From positions 5,352,001-5,416,000 of the forward strand of contig NC_070568.1 of the NCBI RefSeq assembly GCF_026914185.1: a stretch of 64,000 bases of DNA. Reading direction: 5' to 3'. A program made the position numbers and the translations under genes. The notes under the pieces are model-generated. The model was not told the origin of the DNA and ran no database searches. It worked only from the letters and a program-made list of their open reading frames with translations. Origin of the DNA: Puccinia triticina (lineage: Eukaryota; Basidiomycota; Pucciniomycetes; Pucciniales; Pucciniaceae). Below are positions 1 through 11,899 of this stretch, piece by piece. How positions within the stretch are numbered: position 1 is the stretch's first letter; each line of letters starts with the position of its first letter.

Positions 1-1325
1 GGTTTGGTGGCTTGGCGGCCCGGGCAAAAGATGATTTTGAAATCAAAGCAACCCATGGTCTTGGCCCACCGCACCTGTCTTCAAGTGAGCTCCTTGGTGG
101 TCATGAAGCTTTCCAGGTTCCGGTGATCTGTGTAAAAAATGGCAGTCAGGCGGTGCGGGTTCCTTTCAAGGTACTGCCACCACTCTTTGAAAGCGGCAAC
201 AATGGCCAACAGTTCCTTGTCAAAAATCTCTTAGTTTTTCTCCGCCTGCACCGATGATTGGGATAAGAGCAACGGGCTGGAGTTCTTTTTCTTTTTTGCA
301 GACTTGAGACAGAACTTCTCCGAGCGCGAAGTCGGAGAAGTCACATTCCAGAATAAAAGGCTTGTACGGGTCCGCAATCTTGAGTATTGGAGCAGAGGTG
401 AAGGCGGTCTTTAGGCATTCAAACGCGGAGTTACATTTGTCATCCCAAACAAAGGGGGTTTTAACTTTGTTCAGGTCATGTAGAGGTCTAGTCTTCCCCA
501 AGAAGTGGTCAATGAACCGGCGGTAAAAGTTGGAGAATCCAATGAACCTCTGGAGTTCTGTAACATTCCGCGGCGCGGGCCACTCCGTCACCGCCTTCAC
601 TTTTGTGGGGTCCATTCTAATCCGGTTACACACAATTAAGAGTCCGAGATATTCCACCTCCGGTTTCAAAAATTCACATTTCTCCGGTTTCAGCCATAAC
701 TGATGTTTGCTCAGGGTCTCCAGCATTCCGTTGACCGCCGCTGTGTGATTGAAGGCTTTCTGTGTGTACACCATAATGTCATGCAAGTACGCGGCGGTGT
801 CCTTTCCAATTTGTCCAAGGAGGATGTCTTGCATGAAGTATTGAAAGTATCCCGGAGCTCCTGTGGGTCCAAATGGCATAGTGAGCGGAGCAAATACCCC
901 CGCCTTGCAGATGAAAGCTAGTTTATCCTCATCAGCCTCCGCCATGCAGAGTTTTCCGTAGGCGTTGCGGAGGTCTAGTTTTGTGAAGGTGTAGGCGTTT
1001 AGCAGGCTGTCAACCAGGTCCATGGTCAGCGGAAGGGGATAACGGTTCTTCACTGTTAGCGCGTTGGATTTTTGGTAGTCAAAACAAGGGCAGAGGTTTC
1101 CGTCCTTCTTCCCAGTGAATAGAAATGTGGCCCCTGATGTTGATGTGGTTCTCTGGATTTTTCCGCTTGCCATTCCTTCCGCAATCAGTGTGTCAAGTGC
1201 TTGGTTCTCCGCCGGTGAAAGTGGAATGATCCAGCTTGCTTGCGGTGTGGCTCTGGGGACTAGTTCAAAAAAAAAGTCATATTTTCTCAATGGTGGTAGG
1301 CTCTCTATTCTGCACACACTGCAGG
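1..1325 (-). pseudogene. Ty3-type retrotransposon pol fragment (RT and start of RNase H), inactivated
   Basis: The reading frame at 220-1317 has reverse-transcriptase blocks in the usual order: TVKNRYPLP, FTKLDLRNAY, MPFGPTGAPGYFQ, then the active-site box as YLHDI instead of the usual YLDD, so one catalytic Asp is His. The connection region and RNase H start (FILECDFSDFALGEVLSQ) follow. At about position 221 an extra T in a T-run shifts the frame. The next frame continues RNase H to the window edge ([21 protein letters not shown]), interrupted by one TGA where the family normally has Arg (ELT-stop-RQVRW). Integrase would lie left of the window and gag/protease are absent on the right, where similarity stops near 1325. 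This is a dead, 5'-truncated copy. Confidence in the family is high. Confidence 0.9.
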
Positions 1326-1329
1326 TTTG

Positions 1330-2090
1330 GGGCTAAAAATAGTGTTGCAACAAACATTAGGAAACTGCAAAATGTACATATAACATTTTTCCCCGCTGTT
1401 CTTGCAATCCAAATTTTCCATGATAATGTGGATATCACATCCTGTTGACCTTTGCAACACATGAGGATGATGAAGTATTTATACATCAACCCAAGTTACA
1501 CATAAAATCATACTGAGAACCAAATGACTTACAACCAACTCCATACCTACTTCCTAGAAGTTATGGAAGGGTCACTCAAAAAACTTACATGAAAGCACTT
1601 GCATGCAAGTGCCCTGGAAACATCCCTGGTGACACATAAGATTTTCCTGTACAGTCATTGTGAATCATGCACAGTCACTGTGAATTGGAGCTTGGTCAAC
1701 AGTAAGCCTTGACAAAGGCTTGTGTAATATCACAAGCTTGCTTGGAGCTCTTGCACAGTTGATTGACTTTTTCTTGCAGTGATTAGGGCTAATAACAGCT
1801 TGTTAAGTTACCTGTGATGCCACAGGTTGCATTTTACTGCTAAAAATAAAAGCAGGTCATTGATTGGCATAAATCACTCAGATATATTCAATTGAAGAAG
1901 TAAGTACCCATCACTGATCATGGGGATAGATGTGATTCCAATATCTAGAGGCTTACCAGGGAAGCTACTGAATGCTTAATTTCATAACCAAACTTTAGAT
2001 TACTATGAATATTCTTTTTGTCACATCTAAAAAATTGAACCAGATTGTGTTATAAAATATTAAAATATGTAGAGGAAATTAAATTAAACT
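1330..2090. other. AT-rich stretch with no supported gene
   Basis: No coding region, LTR end or inverted repeat could be supported here. It separates the Ty3 relic from the spliced minus-strand gene. Confidence 0.5.
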
Positions 2091-2097
2091 AAAGGTA

Positions 2098-3343
2098 TTA
2101 TTGAGACTTTATTGTTTCCAGTTTGAGTGTTTTTTTGCCTCGAGATTTTAATCCATTCATAATTTTCTCCCAAAAGTTTGATATGTGGAATGTGAGTGGC
2201 TTGCTGCTCCCCCTCCATTCACTATAAATATCTTTAACCACCTTTACTGTATTTTCTTCATGGTTAATATTGAAACCTTTATCTAATGCAAAAATCTTGA
2301 AGTGCTTAATTTCTGTCTTTGAGAGACTTGGTTGCAGAGAATGAAGTATGTCTTCCAATGTACTGTTGTAAATGGGTCAAAGTTTAATAATTGTAATTTA
2401 TATCATGAGTGACTAATTGCAAGTTTACATTATCTTTGGGGATAGATGAAGAAATGGAAAGATACTCACATGAGTTTGAACTCTGTTTGTATCTCTTTTT
2501 GAAGTCCCAAAGACCCTTGGTTCAGTGATTTCCTTATTGAAGAACTTGAACATACAAAAGCCACAAATCATATCAACTGTGATGATTTTATATTAAAATC
2601 AATAAACAGAATAGCTCACAATATCTTCCAAAATTTGAAGAATTCCAATTTCCCTAGAGAGAAATTTGCTTTTCTTCCATGCTTCAAATCCTCCCCATTC
2701 AAGGATTTCATAAGATCTCTTGAAGATGATTAAAGAAAATAAAATAATTCAGACAAATAATTTCAACTAGCTTCTTGATTCTGGACATGTAAGTATTCAT
2801 ATTTTACTTACTGAAACCACTCCACTGCTTCATCTATTTGATCAGGTTTTATTCCAAATTTCTTTGAAGCCACAATTTTAAATGCTTTCAGTTTCATTAA
2901 ACTGCAATCAAATAGTTATAAAGGTCAGTTATCAAGATGCTGCTTTGAAAATTATTTCTGGAGAAAAAATAAATGAATAGGCTTACTTTTCTTTTTCTTC
3001 TGGCACTAGCTCAATTTTGTGATCTTGATCAAATTGCTGTCTAGGATTAGGTGAAGTACTAGGGGAAATATCATTTAAGGTTCAGTTCTTTTATTATGAC
3101 TGGTCATTGTTTTGAATCTATTCCACTCACACATCCAAAACCTTTTGATCAAGGAATGATCCTGAATTCCTTTCTTTTCCTAAGTGTGATTCCCTGTAGA
3201 AAAATATTCAGACAAAAGCATCCCATTAGAGATAGGTATTTCTAAAACCACAGTCAGAATTGCTTGCTTTTGAGGCAGGTCCCTTTTTGAAATGGACATA
3301 CCTCTCATGCGGGGTCCCAGATGAACTTGTGGTGCACCAACAA
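2098..3343 (-). CDS. Spliced gene of unknown function, all modelled introns in phase 2
   Basis: I do not recognise the product. On the minus strand six consecutive exons join in frame: 3193-3131, 3058-2987, 2901-2812, 2718-2620, 2544-2470 and 2362-2098 (stop TAA at 2100-2098). Introns are 72-107 bp with GTGAGT, GTAAGC, GTAAGT or GTGAGC donors and AG acceptors, and all five fall in phase 2. A further exon probably ends at 3302 with donor GTATGT, also phase 2, but its start and the initiator ATG were not found. The product is lysine-rich and hydrophilic, with segments such as FKIVASKKFGIKPDQIDEAV and KHFKIFALDKGFNINHEEN. No signal peptide, membrane segment or known motif was seen. It could be a lineage-specific host gene or an intron-bearing element-encoded gene. 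The splice pattern is the evidence; function is unknown. Confidence 0.5.
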
Positions 3344-3391
3344 AGATTTCATATTGGTAAAATAGCTCTTTAATCAATTTTGATATTTCCT

Positions 3392-3407
3392 GGGGGGGGG
3401 GGGGGGG
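3392..3407. repeat. Run of 16 G
   Basis: An uninterrupted G16 homopolymer lies just upstream of the spliced gene. Such runs are error-prone in sequencing, so its length is uncertain. Confidence 0.9.
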
Positions 3408-3409
3408 TA

Positions 3410-4129
3410 GTACTGACCCTGCTGTGCGTAATCTGGATAAATTTATTACAAATTAAGATTCTTAGAATGTCAACTCTTTGTGTAGCAGTATATGACGCGC
3501 GTAAGCTTTGAAAATTCATTGAAGAACTCACAAATATGCTGATTCCCCTGCATGAATCTCTGTACTCATGCGTTTCGACAGGCTTGCTCCGTAACATTGG
3601 GCCGGCGTTCTCGTGATGAGTAGCAGAAGTGCACCATAGATGGCCAGTGTACCGGGATGGAGTAACATTGTAGGCTTGTTTTTCTGAAGTTTCCTGCGGA
3701 GGGGGTATGAACAAATGTGACTGAGAAGGATTTTGCTGAAGTGCTTTGGAGAGAAATATAAGAATAGAGTTGTCTTTGCATCGGGCTAGTGTGAACCAAA
3801 ACCTAAAAACACTGAATTTCAGCGGGTCTCAACGATGCACACTGTTGGGACAAGTCGCTCGGACAAGCCGCACCAACAGGAAAAACAATGGATCTTCATA
3901 CAGGTTCTGTCGGAGCAGTTCCAGTGGGTTGATACGACATACTTATCTTCAGAACGATGTACCAAATAGATTTGTAGGGCTGGTCGGGCAGAGTTCGTCA
4001 AACAGCTGTTAGGAGAACCGCTCATGCAAAGACGAAACCAAAGTGTAGCACTGCAAGAAAAGAACTGTAGTTCCACAGTGAACCCGCTTGTCAACTGCTG
4101 TAGTTGAGAGATTTTTTTTGTAGTATAGT
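3410..4129. other. No supported gene
   Basis: Several overlapping short open frames occur on both strands (for example 3746-4012 plus and 3819-4292 minus), but none has a recognisable motif and splice-joined models were not convincing. The larger minus frame runs into the adjacent MITE, so part of it is element sequence. Confidence 0.4.
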
Positions 4130-4131
4130 TA

Positions 4132-4279
4132 GAGCTGGTCGAAACGAACCCGTTGCGGGTACCCGGTATCCGTTGGCGGGTACCCGCGAGCGGTTCCGGG
4201 TGCGGGTGTCTCATATTAGGCAAAATACGCTGCAGGTACCCGGACACAAGCGGGTACCCGGGTTCAAATTGACCAGCTC
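4132..4279. mobile_element. Short TIR element with TA target duplication, GGGTACCCG-rich
   Basis: The ends are inverted copies of each other: GAGCTGGTC followed by a degenerate stretch and GAACCCG on both sides, about 17 of 21 bases matching. The element is flanked by TA on each side (4130-4131 and 4280-4281), as expected for Tc1/mariner-type elements. The interior is made of repeated GCGGGTACCCG-like palindromes. It has no coding capacity. It shares this GGTACCCGC-rich subterminal sequence with the 1-kb element at 49328-50341 and looks like a compact member of the same lineage. Confidence 0.65.
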
Positions 4280-4752
4280 TATATAGTATCAATTGATCAG
4301 AATATAAATCTTTGGGCTATGCAACATATTCTTTGGGAAATAAATCACAGCTGAGTGAATACACAGTGACAGCTCTCATCCCTGCCTTTTGCTGCTCATG
4401 TGAGATTTTGCTGTTTTGACAAAAGGAATCCTGATAAGTGCCCCCAGCAAAGCTGCAGGCAAGGTTGCTTGGTTAAGTTTGAACAACAATTGTTAGGAAT
4501 TAGAAGGGATCCATCCATCTGCATATTCCCAGTTCCCTTGCCACACACTCAGGAGACAATCAACACACTAATCATCACATTGTTCCATCAAAAATTCATT
4601 GAGCTAGAAGATAAAATATGGATAGTGAGGAAAAGAACTGAACAAGACAAAATATAAACACTAAAATTACATGGATAAATACATAAATTGATGGGTTTCA
4701 AGTACACAGAGAGGAAGAAGATTACAAAAAGCCAAATCCGGGTGTTTGGAAA

Positions 4753-4799
4753 TTGAATACAGGGGAGGGGGGGGGAGGGGGGGGGGGGGGGGGGGGGAA
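4753..4799. repeat. Long G-rich tract
   Basis: About 40 of 47 bases are G, with only isolated A or T interruptions. Open frames through it encode poly-Gly or poly-Pro and are artefacts. Confidence 0.9.
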
Positions 4800-6168
4800 G
4801 TGGTCAGGGGGAGAACAACTTGTGTTCATATTTTGCCAACTTTTGGAGGGCAAATGTGACACAGACGTTGAACCATGGGGGAAAGCAGGGCAACAGTTTT
4901 GGGGGTCTATTTTTGGGGGGAAGGGGGTGGGGCAGGTGCCGGCTTGATTGGCGCTGGGTCTGCGGGCATAGTGGGCTGCATGGAGGAGGCGCCAAGCAAG
5001 ACCTGCAAGCTTGCATATGAGAGGATCAGAATCATTGGCGCCCACTGTAAGAAATTCCGACATGGAGAAGAGAGTTTTGAGCTCCTGACACTCTACCAAC
5101 GCAGAGCTTCCTTAAAACTCTTTGCTGAGCGGTACCCGCTCAGTCCTGGTTGTAACAGCTCCAGTGTCCGGCAGCTTGTGGTGTGGCATCAAAACAGCGC
5201 CAAAAGGGCTGCAGATCCGGCAAGGACAGTCAAGCAGTGGGCCTCATTTATGAGTATGATGACGGAGTGGATGAGACTGAGATGCATGTTGGTCTGGTTC
5301 AGCTTTATCCTTGTGATTACCCAAGAGGTTATGGCTAAGGCCCTAGATGAAAGATATAGTCAAGGAGGACGTGGAGTGAATTGCAAACTGGGTGAGACTC
5401 AGAATCACTTATGCTGCACTATAGTCTAGACTCTCTCCGCCTTCATTTCCTGGGTCCAATTCAGAGTCTCCTTCCCCTTGGGCCAACTGTTGTTCCAGAT
5501 AAAGGCCTTCATTTCATGGACCAACAAGAGACTGTTTTTGAGGCTCAGCCGGCCAGGACTTGATACAACACCGTTGCTTGGGAAGTCAATCTAGTGCATG
5601 ATAGGTCAGCGCACATGGGAGATCTCCAAATCTGGCCAGGGATCTGGCTTCCCAGTACAGTCCCAGTGTCTGCTTTTGTCTTGAGCAAGTTGTTTTGGTC
5701 TGGGTTTGGTCTAGCTGCAATAGTGTATGTTCACACATGAGATGTAGTTTTTGGGCTTAGCCCATGTTTTAGTTGTAGGCTTAAAGTATCAGCTTACATG
5801 AATGATACTCTCACCCGTCTTGCAATTTCCTCCATTTAGGAACCCCAAGAATATTTCTTGAAGCCAACAATAGAATCACTCATAAAATCAGTGCAACATT
5901 TTGATTTCAAGATGAAGCATCTAGTCCTTAAAATTTCCCGGTTCTCTTGCATAGAGAAAAAATTTCAATGCTTTCCTTTGGGACATTCGACATCTGACAC
6001 ATGAGGAGGAGTTTAGATACTACAGCAATTGGGGGCTGGGAGGATATGAGTTAAAAAAAAAAACCAACGTAGAGACCATGGCTTGAAGTGTTATGGTCTG
6101 TTCTGTGAAGAGGTAGATGGATTCTGGGGTCTGGTGTTCTAAGGGTTCTGGATCCAAGATGGTAGATT
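4800..6168. other. No supported gene
   Basis: A 184-codon plus-strand frame (4875-5429) begins in the G-rich tract and has no recognisable domain. No inverted-repeat element ends could be placed. Confidence 0.4.
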
Positions 6169-6176
6169 CAAAGTTG

Positions 6177-6605
6177 TAACTGCTGCGCTGCGTTTAGCGT
6201 AGTGAAGCAGTTAGCGCAGCGTTTTTTGTGCCGCTGCGCTAACCGCTTTTTGTTTTCCCAGGAAAAAATGGTGATTTGTAGCGCGCTAAAAAAAGCGCCC
6301 ACGTAGCACTGAACCGCTGCGCTTCAGCAGTATTGCAGCGGTTTTCAAAAACAGTTTTAAATCATGTTAAAAGACATTCAAAAAACAATAAAATTCCGCT
6401 ATCCGCTAAATTAGCGGATAGCGTAGCAGATACGCGCTTCCGCTGCGCTAATGCTGCCACCCCTCAGGATGAAGCAGTACCCCGCTAAATTTAGCGCTAG
6501 CAGAAGCGCTTTTTCAACCGCTTCCGCTAAATGCCCATGGGACCTAGCGGTGTAAGTGCTGCGCTGCGCTAAATGACTGCTTTTTCTAGCGCAGCGCAGC
6601 GGTTA
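6177..6605. mobile_element. hAT-like MITE with 8-bp target duplication
   Basis: The termini are TAACTGCTGCGCTGCG on the left and the inverted TAACCGCTGCGCTGCG on the right, immediately flanked by identical 8-bp copies of CAAAGTTG (6169-6176 and 6606-6613). Eight-base duplications are typical of the hAT superfamily. The 429-bp interior is rich in short direct and inverted GCGCTAA/TTAGCGC motifs, resembling the subterminal transposase-binding repeats of hAT elements. No open frame is present, so it must be mobilised in trans. Confidence 0.85.
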
Positions 6606-6979
6606 CAAAGTTGGTAGATTGCAGGATGAGGAAGAGGCTTGGATCTCCAGGCTCTCAAACCTTGAGCATGGTCCGGGACATGTACATTTAATCTATGTAC
6701 AAGTGAGTCTGCACTGCGGAGCCCGTGCTACGGCTCATAACATGATTTTGGTAACAAAGAGAACAATGTGATGAATACAGGACCAGTTGGGTTGCCCCTG
6801 GACCATAAGTTTGCAAAAGCAGAGGGGTTTCCTGAAAATGTTCCATGAGGAGCAAGATACAAGTGTGTCAATTGGTTAGGGAGGAGGGGTGCCATGAAAC
6901 AGATCACTGTGGGTTGGTTTGAGGTCAAATGGCAGGGTTGAGGCAACGGGAGTAGTAACCAAGGATTTGGGTAGGGAGT

Positions 6980-7400
6980 CACAAGAGCTTAAATAGGAGA
7001 GGTCAATAGTTGCATTTAACCCAGGGCAATTGGGGATGCTGCACTTCCAGCTACCTGTCATCCTCAACCCCTCCGCTGTTGCACGTGCGCAGTCTGAGGG
7101 GCAAAGAGTGGGCCCCCCACTGGTCTGCAGCCTTTGCTGCGGGCTGGGGGCCTTCATGTCCAACCTTTTTGACCTGTGCGCTTGACGCGGGCTGGAGGGT
7201 GAGCCTGGGGGCACAGCACTGCTGATGTTGGAAGGCTAGGTTGCAGTTTGGATAAAGTTCTTTTGTTGGTATCATTGTAGTCTGTTTGCATTTTTTTGTT
7301 GTTGATGAGACATTTTTTGCTTTTTTTTCACATTTGTAACTTGGGGAAACCATTGATTTTGTTTGTTGTTGATTTGGTGATTTTACAGGGGGAACTCTTG
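6980..7400. repeat. Dispersed repeat, copy 1 (second copy near 56100-56530)
   Basis: The segment with CCCCTCCGCTGTTGCAC, TGCGCAGT and GAGGGGC, followed by T-rich sequence with GGGGAAACC/GGGGGAACTC CTTGAT motifs, recurs in the same order near 56150-56480. It is non-coding in both places, and the ends are not resolved. A retroelement UTR or SINE/LINE-like tail is possible. Confidence 0.5.
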
Positions 7401-7921
7401 ATTAATCTTTTAATTGTGTAAAAACTGTGCCTTTGATTAACTTGATACTTGAAAAAATGAAAGTATACATACAAGCCAAACAGAAGAGGACTAAAAGAGA
7501 TGTACAATAATGCCTTCTGATCATAGATATATCTATCTATATATGTATGTACATGTATGCATGATAGTCAAGTTATGAATCATTCCTCAAACTGCAGAGA
7601 TCAAAAGAAGTGCATGAAGAAAATAAGATGATCTGGTTGATAGTTGCAGAAAAAAAGGAGGGAGAGGAAGGAAGAGAAGATGCGTAGATCCAGAGAAAAG
7701 TGTAGTCCAAAAAAACAAAAAGGACAACAAAAATAATGAAAAATTAAGGTGAGGAAGGAGCAACAAATTCCAATCAAACGTTGTCCACTACTATACGCAC
7801 AAGATTCTACACAAAAGTGATGTTTCTTTGTTTTCCTCTTTGGCAATTCTTCTCTTTGGAAAAGAATTCAAAGAAAGAGAATAAGAATGGGAAACAATTG
7901 CGATCAAGAGCTAGTTTAGTG
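7400..7921. other. Region downstream of PAN3, no supported gene
   Basis: AT-rich sequence lies beyond the PAN3 stop codon and may hold its 3' UTR and polyadenylation region. The plus-strand frame starting at 7781 is antisense to the last PAN3 exons and is not a gene. Confidence 0.5.
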
Positions 7922-10900
7922 TTATCGAGACAAGTCACGGAAAGCCGAGTCCATGATTCTCCGAATCTAACAAACAAGAAAGGAAGAGAGAGTGATAGTA
8001 AGATAGACGAACGGTTGAATCGGGGGCTCCTTGATGGACGAGATGAGAAAGCAAAGAGTAAGGGAAAGGAAGCTTACTTCGCCATAAGTGACGATGGCAC
8101 AGGTCTGATCATCCCTACTAATCAATGTAAGCTTCTCCTCCGAACTCGTGTCCAACTTATTCAAACACATCAACACGTGACTCAGATCAGTGACCGGTTT
8201 GCCTTGGGAATCTACTTGATGAAAGACATAATCCCGGAATAATTTCAAGAGATATCGTTCAGATGTCTCAGACCAATTGGGATCATGATCAAACCTAATC
8301 ATTGATTTGAACCCCGAGGAAAAGGAGGAACAAATTTTAATTGTTTTAGTCAGTCATATAATTCATGTATTTGTTTTTTTTAATTGGAAGATCATCTTTG
8401 TCGGACAGCTGTGCTCGGACACCTCTTCAGTGTCTATCGCGAAGCTAGGATAGCAGCCCCCAAGCGCCTTATTGATATGGCTTGCGCGATGCAATTTGAG
8501 ATAGCCCAATCGATGGGAATTGTGCGATGCAGTTTGGAGCTGAGCTGTGTAGATGTAGAGTGTGCGGGTGAAGGCCGAATTAAATGGCTAGCGTTTCGGG
8601 GCTAGCAGTTGCCATATTCGGTCTGAGGGCCTAACCAAAAAAAAAAAAAAAAAACGGAGCTATGATCATATATAGCTCTGGAGGTAGTTTCCTCCAGTGT
8701 TTTTCTTCTTCCTTTGGCTGAATAAACGCTTTAGCCCACGCGGAACTAGTCACCGGTACAGATGCTTCAAGAAATGGGATCCAGCAGTAGTGAAAATACA
8801 CCAAAGTCAGAAAGATATATAGTTGGACGTACTCAGGCCTCTCGTTTATAAAGCCAAGTTTGACCATCAATCGCACCAATCTACCGTTCTCCAACTCTCG
8901 CGATAGACATTCCTCGAGCAAATCGTTATGACTGGAAATTACGTATAAACCCATAAGTTTTCTAGTAAAAAACAAAGAAGGTTGCAAATGGATATGGAAG
9001 AGAGCGGCAACGTACTTGAAAACTTTGGTCATTTCATCCAGGCCACGACTGTAGAGGATGTGCAGGAGCCCATTGATCGAGATTGTGTGCCCATCATGAG
9101 CAGGTGCTAGTAGATAAGCGACAATCTCACTAAGCTCGGCGGAGTAAAACTGCTTGACGTATTCAATTCCCTTGGTGAGCGAGTTGTTGTCTGTCTTCGT
9201 ACAGAGTGACGAGCTAGCAAGTGAACAAATCAAGCATCCGAGATCTCGAAGATCTTCTAGTTGTAAATCCTCTGGTAATTGATTGGGCGAGTATTCTGTA
9301 ACATCCAGAATCCCGCATGCATTAATCCTCACCCTGATGATTCATAATAGTTTATTTTGTGTTGTGACATGGAGTGATGACGCAAAGTAATGGAAACGCG
9401 ATTTCGAAAAAACTTCTTAATATGCTGGCCAGTCAAGTATCCTTTTTCCTCCCCAAAGATCCCACACAAGGTCAGAAAGAGAAGCCTCACCGGTTAGTGC
9501 CTGTCAAGATGATCTTGGTTGGGTCGATTGTTCTTACGGAGAGGTTTGCCGAATGGACTGCTTTGACAGCATTGGCAATCTGAAAAAATAGAAGACATGA
9601 AAACCTCAACTACAAAGTCATCAAGTTAGTCTGAGCAATCTATCTACCTGCACCACGTAAGACCAGATTGTCCTTTCTTCTGATAACCCAATGCGAGATG
9701 GGTTTCCGTTCGTAGGTCGATGTCGGTTGTATCGAGATCCGGAGTGACTCGGATTGGGCAGATTCGAGGAATGATCTACTTCATCCGCTGCAAATGACCG
9801 GATAGTGCTTTTCTTGGCTGAGATATGCTCGTCATAGAGAGTTTGACTGAGTGGATGATAATCATAGGCAAACAAAATAGCTGTAACAATCAAAGCAAAA
9901 GATGATGACAAGATTCATCGGATCATCAGTTCGAGGGTTGCTCTAAAATCAAGAGAACAAGAAAAGGGAAGGAGAAAGGGAAAAAAATCACAATGATCCC
10001 CGAATGCCCTGGTGGTGAACGCTTCGCGGACATTTACAATTGCGGGATGTCTGATTTTTCTCCACCGTTCGACTTGACCGATTGCAGCTTCTCCCTGCCC
10101 CTGTTTCAAGCGAACGCCTTCGACCCGATACAAGCAATAAGCTTTGCCATCCAATGAACAAAAGGCTTTGTAAATCCAGCAAGGGTTCTTCAATACTCGA
10201 CTCGAATACGGGCTAGTCGCGGATCCGCCATTGCTGACTCCCGTGGGATGAAGTGAGTTCGTGTTATTATTTGAAGCATGCGGCGAGTCAAGGACAACTA
10301 GGGAGTGGTAGACCCCTAGATCCTCTGGCGTTCTTGCAACCTCGTGGGTGGGTCCTTGTAAGACAGCAGCAGATTCTGGAAGGGGTGTATTTATTAGCCA
10401 CTGATCGGATGATTCAAAGAAAAGGATGCGGGTGGTATTTTCACGTACTCTTTTGCAGGGTTTCCCGAATGGAAGCGGGCATGAAGAATTTGTTGAGGGC
10501 TAGTTGATGAGGATGTTGATTAGATGAATGGGGCAAGGGGGGAGCGTAGAGATGGTAGTTGAGCTAGAAGAGATCCCGATTTTAGCAAAGCACGACAAAA
10601 GAAGAGCAGACGACTGGAAAGATGTGTGTTAGTTTTTTTGGGGGGATATATGTTTATGACTGACAGGCCGTTGGAAATTTGATAATGAGGGAGCTGTGAC
10701 ACGATTGTGTGGCATGAAACCATCATGGGGCATGTATGCCTCGGTGATAGGATGAGTGGTTTGAGAATGCATCAGACGCTCGGCATCATAGGCGTAAGGA
10801 TTATGGGGGTGAAATGGTGGATCGCCCGGATACGACGTGGATGATGATGATGAATACGAAGGACCTGATTCTGAGGTATTTGAATGAATGTAAAGCGCCG

Positions 10901-11899
10901 ATGACTGTTTGAATGTTAGTTTCGTGGGAGTAACACATACAAAGGAAAGTGAATCAGTGAAGTTTTAATCAATTGAATCTCAAGTCAAGTAAAATGGGAA
11001 TGTGTGATTATGCGATTTGAGATGGTAGATTTTGGATGTGATGATCTGATCGATTTGAACTGATCGTTGAATCGCGGTGTTAAAGAGATACTGACTAACA
11101 TCGCTGGTGGGTACCAAACCGGAGGGTGCAAACTCAGCCGCGGACTTATTCAATTTGACTTGTTGACCGGTCCTTCCGGGAGGGTTATAAGGATTGAGAT
11201 TTCCACTGGGTACGAAGACAGGTGCGTTGGTGGTCAGGCTAGCTCCACTGGATGTGATCGGCGTGGCCGTTGCAGGCCGGGCCGGATGAGGCAGGGAAAA
11301 TTTCCGAGGAGACGAAGGGCTAGATTTCCGACCGGTTGACATTGTTGGCGATGTCTAAGGAGCAGCGATCACAAATTCAGTCCATTTTTTTTACCAATTT
11401 CGGCAATGTTTTTTTTGAAGAAAAATGTCAAGATGGGTTTGTTTTACTGACTTGATGATTGAAGTGATCACAGCCATTCGACTCGGTGTGGGACTGGTAA
11501 TCAGCTGAAAGAGCAAGCGAATTAGGCAAGGCAGAGGTCAATCAATTTGAGCCAGAGAAATGCCCAGTTACCTACAGAAGATGAGGGAGAAGCAAAAGGA
11601 TTAGTGGAGATACATCTAATGTAGTGTTGTGATGACTGTTTGCAAGAGGGACAAATGGTTGGAGAAGGATGATGTACCATTAGAGACCTTTTGCTGAAGA
11701 TTCGAAGGTTGGACGGCCGAGTGGGAGATTGAGCCAGGGGCCGGCCGGGGTGAAGAGTTGACGGAGGCGCTTGAGCTAGGGGGCCGTATCCTGCGAGGAT
11801 GGATCAAGGACCAATGGTTAGTTGTTTCTGAAGAATACGGTCTGTAGATGTTGAGAGAGCGGGTGGTACTTACTGGACAGCAGCAGATCTGGAACCCAT
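7922..11899 (-). CDS. PAN3: PAN3, regulatory subunit of the PAN2-PAN3 poly(A) deadenylase
   Basis: PAN3 dimers recruit the PAN2 nuclease to poly(A)-binding protein on cytoplasmic mRNA and start poly(A) shortening. My model has 13 exons: 11899-11874, 11790-11678, 11504-11452, 11354-11100, 10904-10665, 10563-10449, 10375-9992, 9880-9648, 9579-9491, 9333-9016, 8931-8833, 8294-8078, 7966-7922. They total 2187 nt (728 aa), all phases compatible. A PAM2-like motif, [10 protein letters not shown] (about residues 132-141), should bind the MLLE domain of PABP. The pseudokinase follows: [46 protein letters not shown]. The C-terminal knob has [40 protein letters not shown] and [15 protein letters not shown]. 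The N-terminal CCCH zinc finger of many PAN3 proteins is not evident. A 538-bp intron (8295-8832) is unusually long here. The start at 11899 is the first ATG that splices in frame. Confidence 0.93.

Noticed and set aside
3819..4292. 157-codon minus frame
   Set aside because: It starts inside the TIR element at 4132-4279 and has no recognisable features.
4875..5429. 184-codon plus-strand open frame
   Set aside because: It starts in a G-rich tract, shows no known domain and has no intron or promoter support.
7781..8242. 153-codon plus-strand frame
   Set aside because: Antisense to the last two PAN3 exons and introns.
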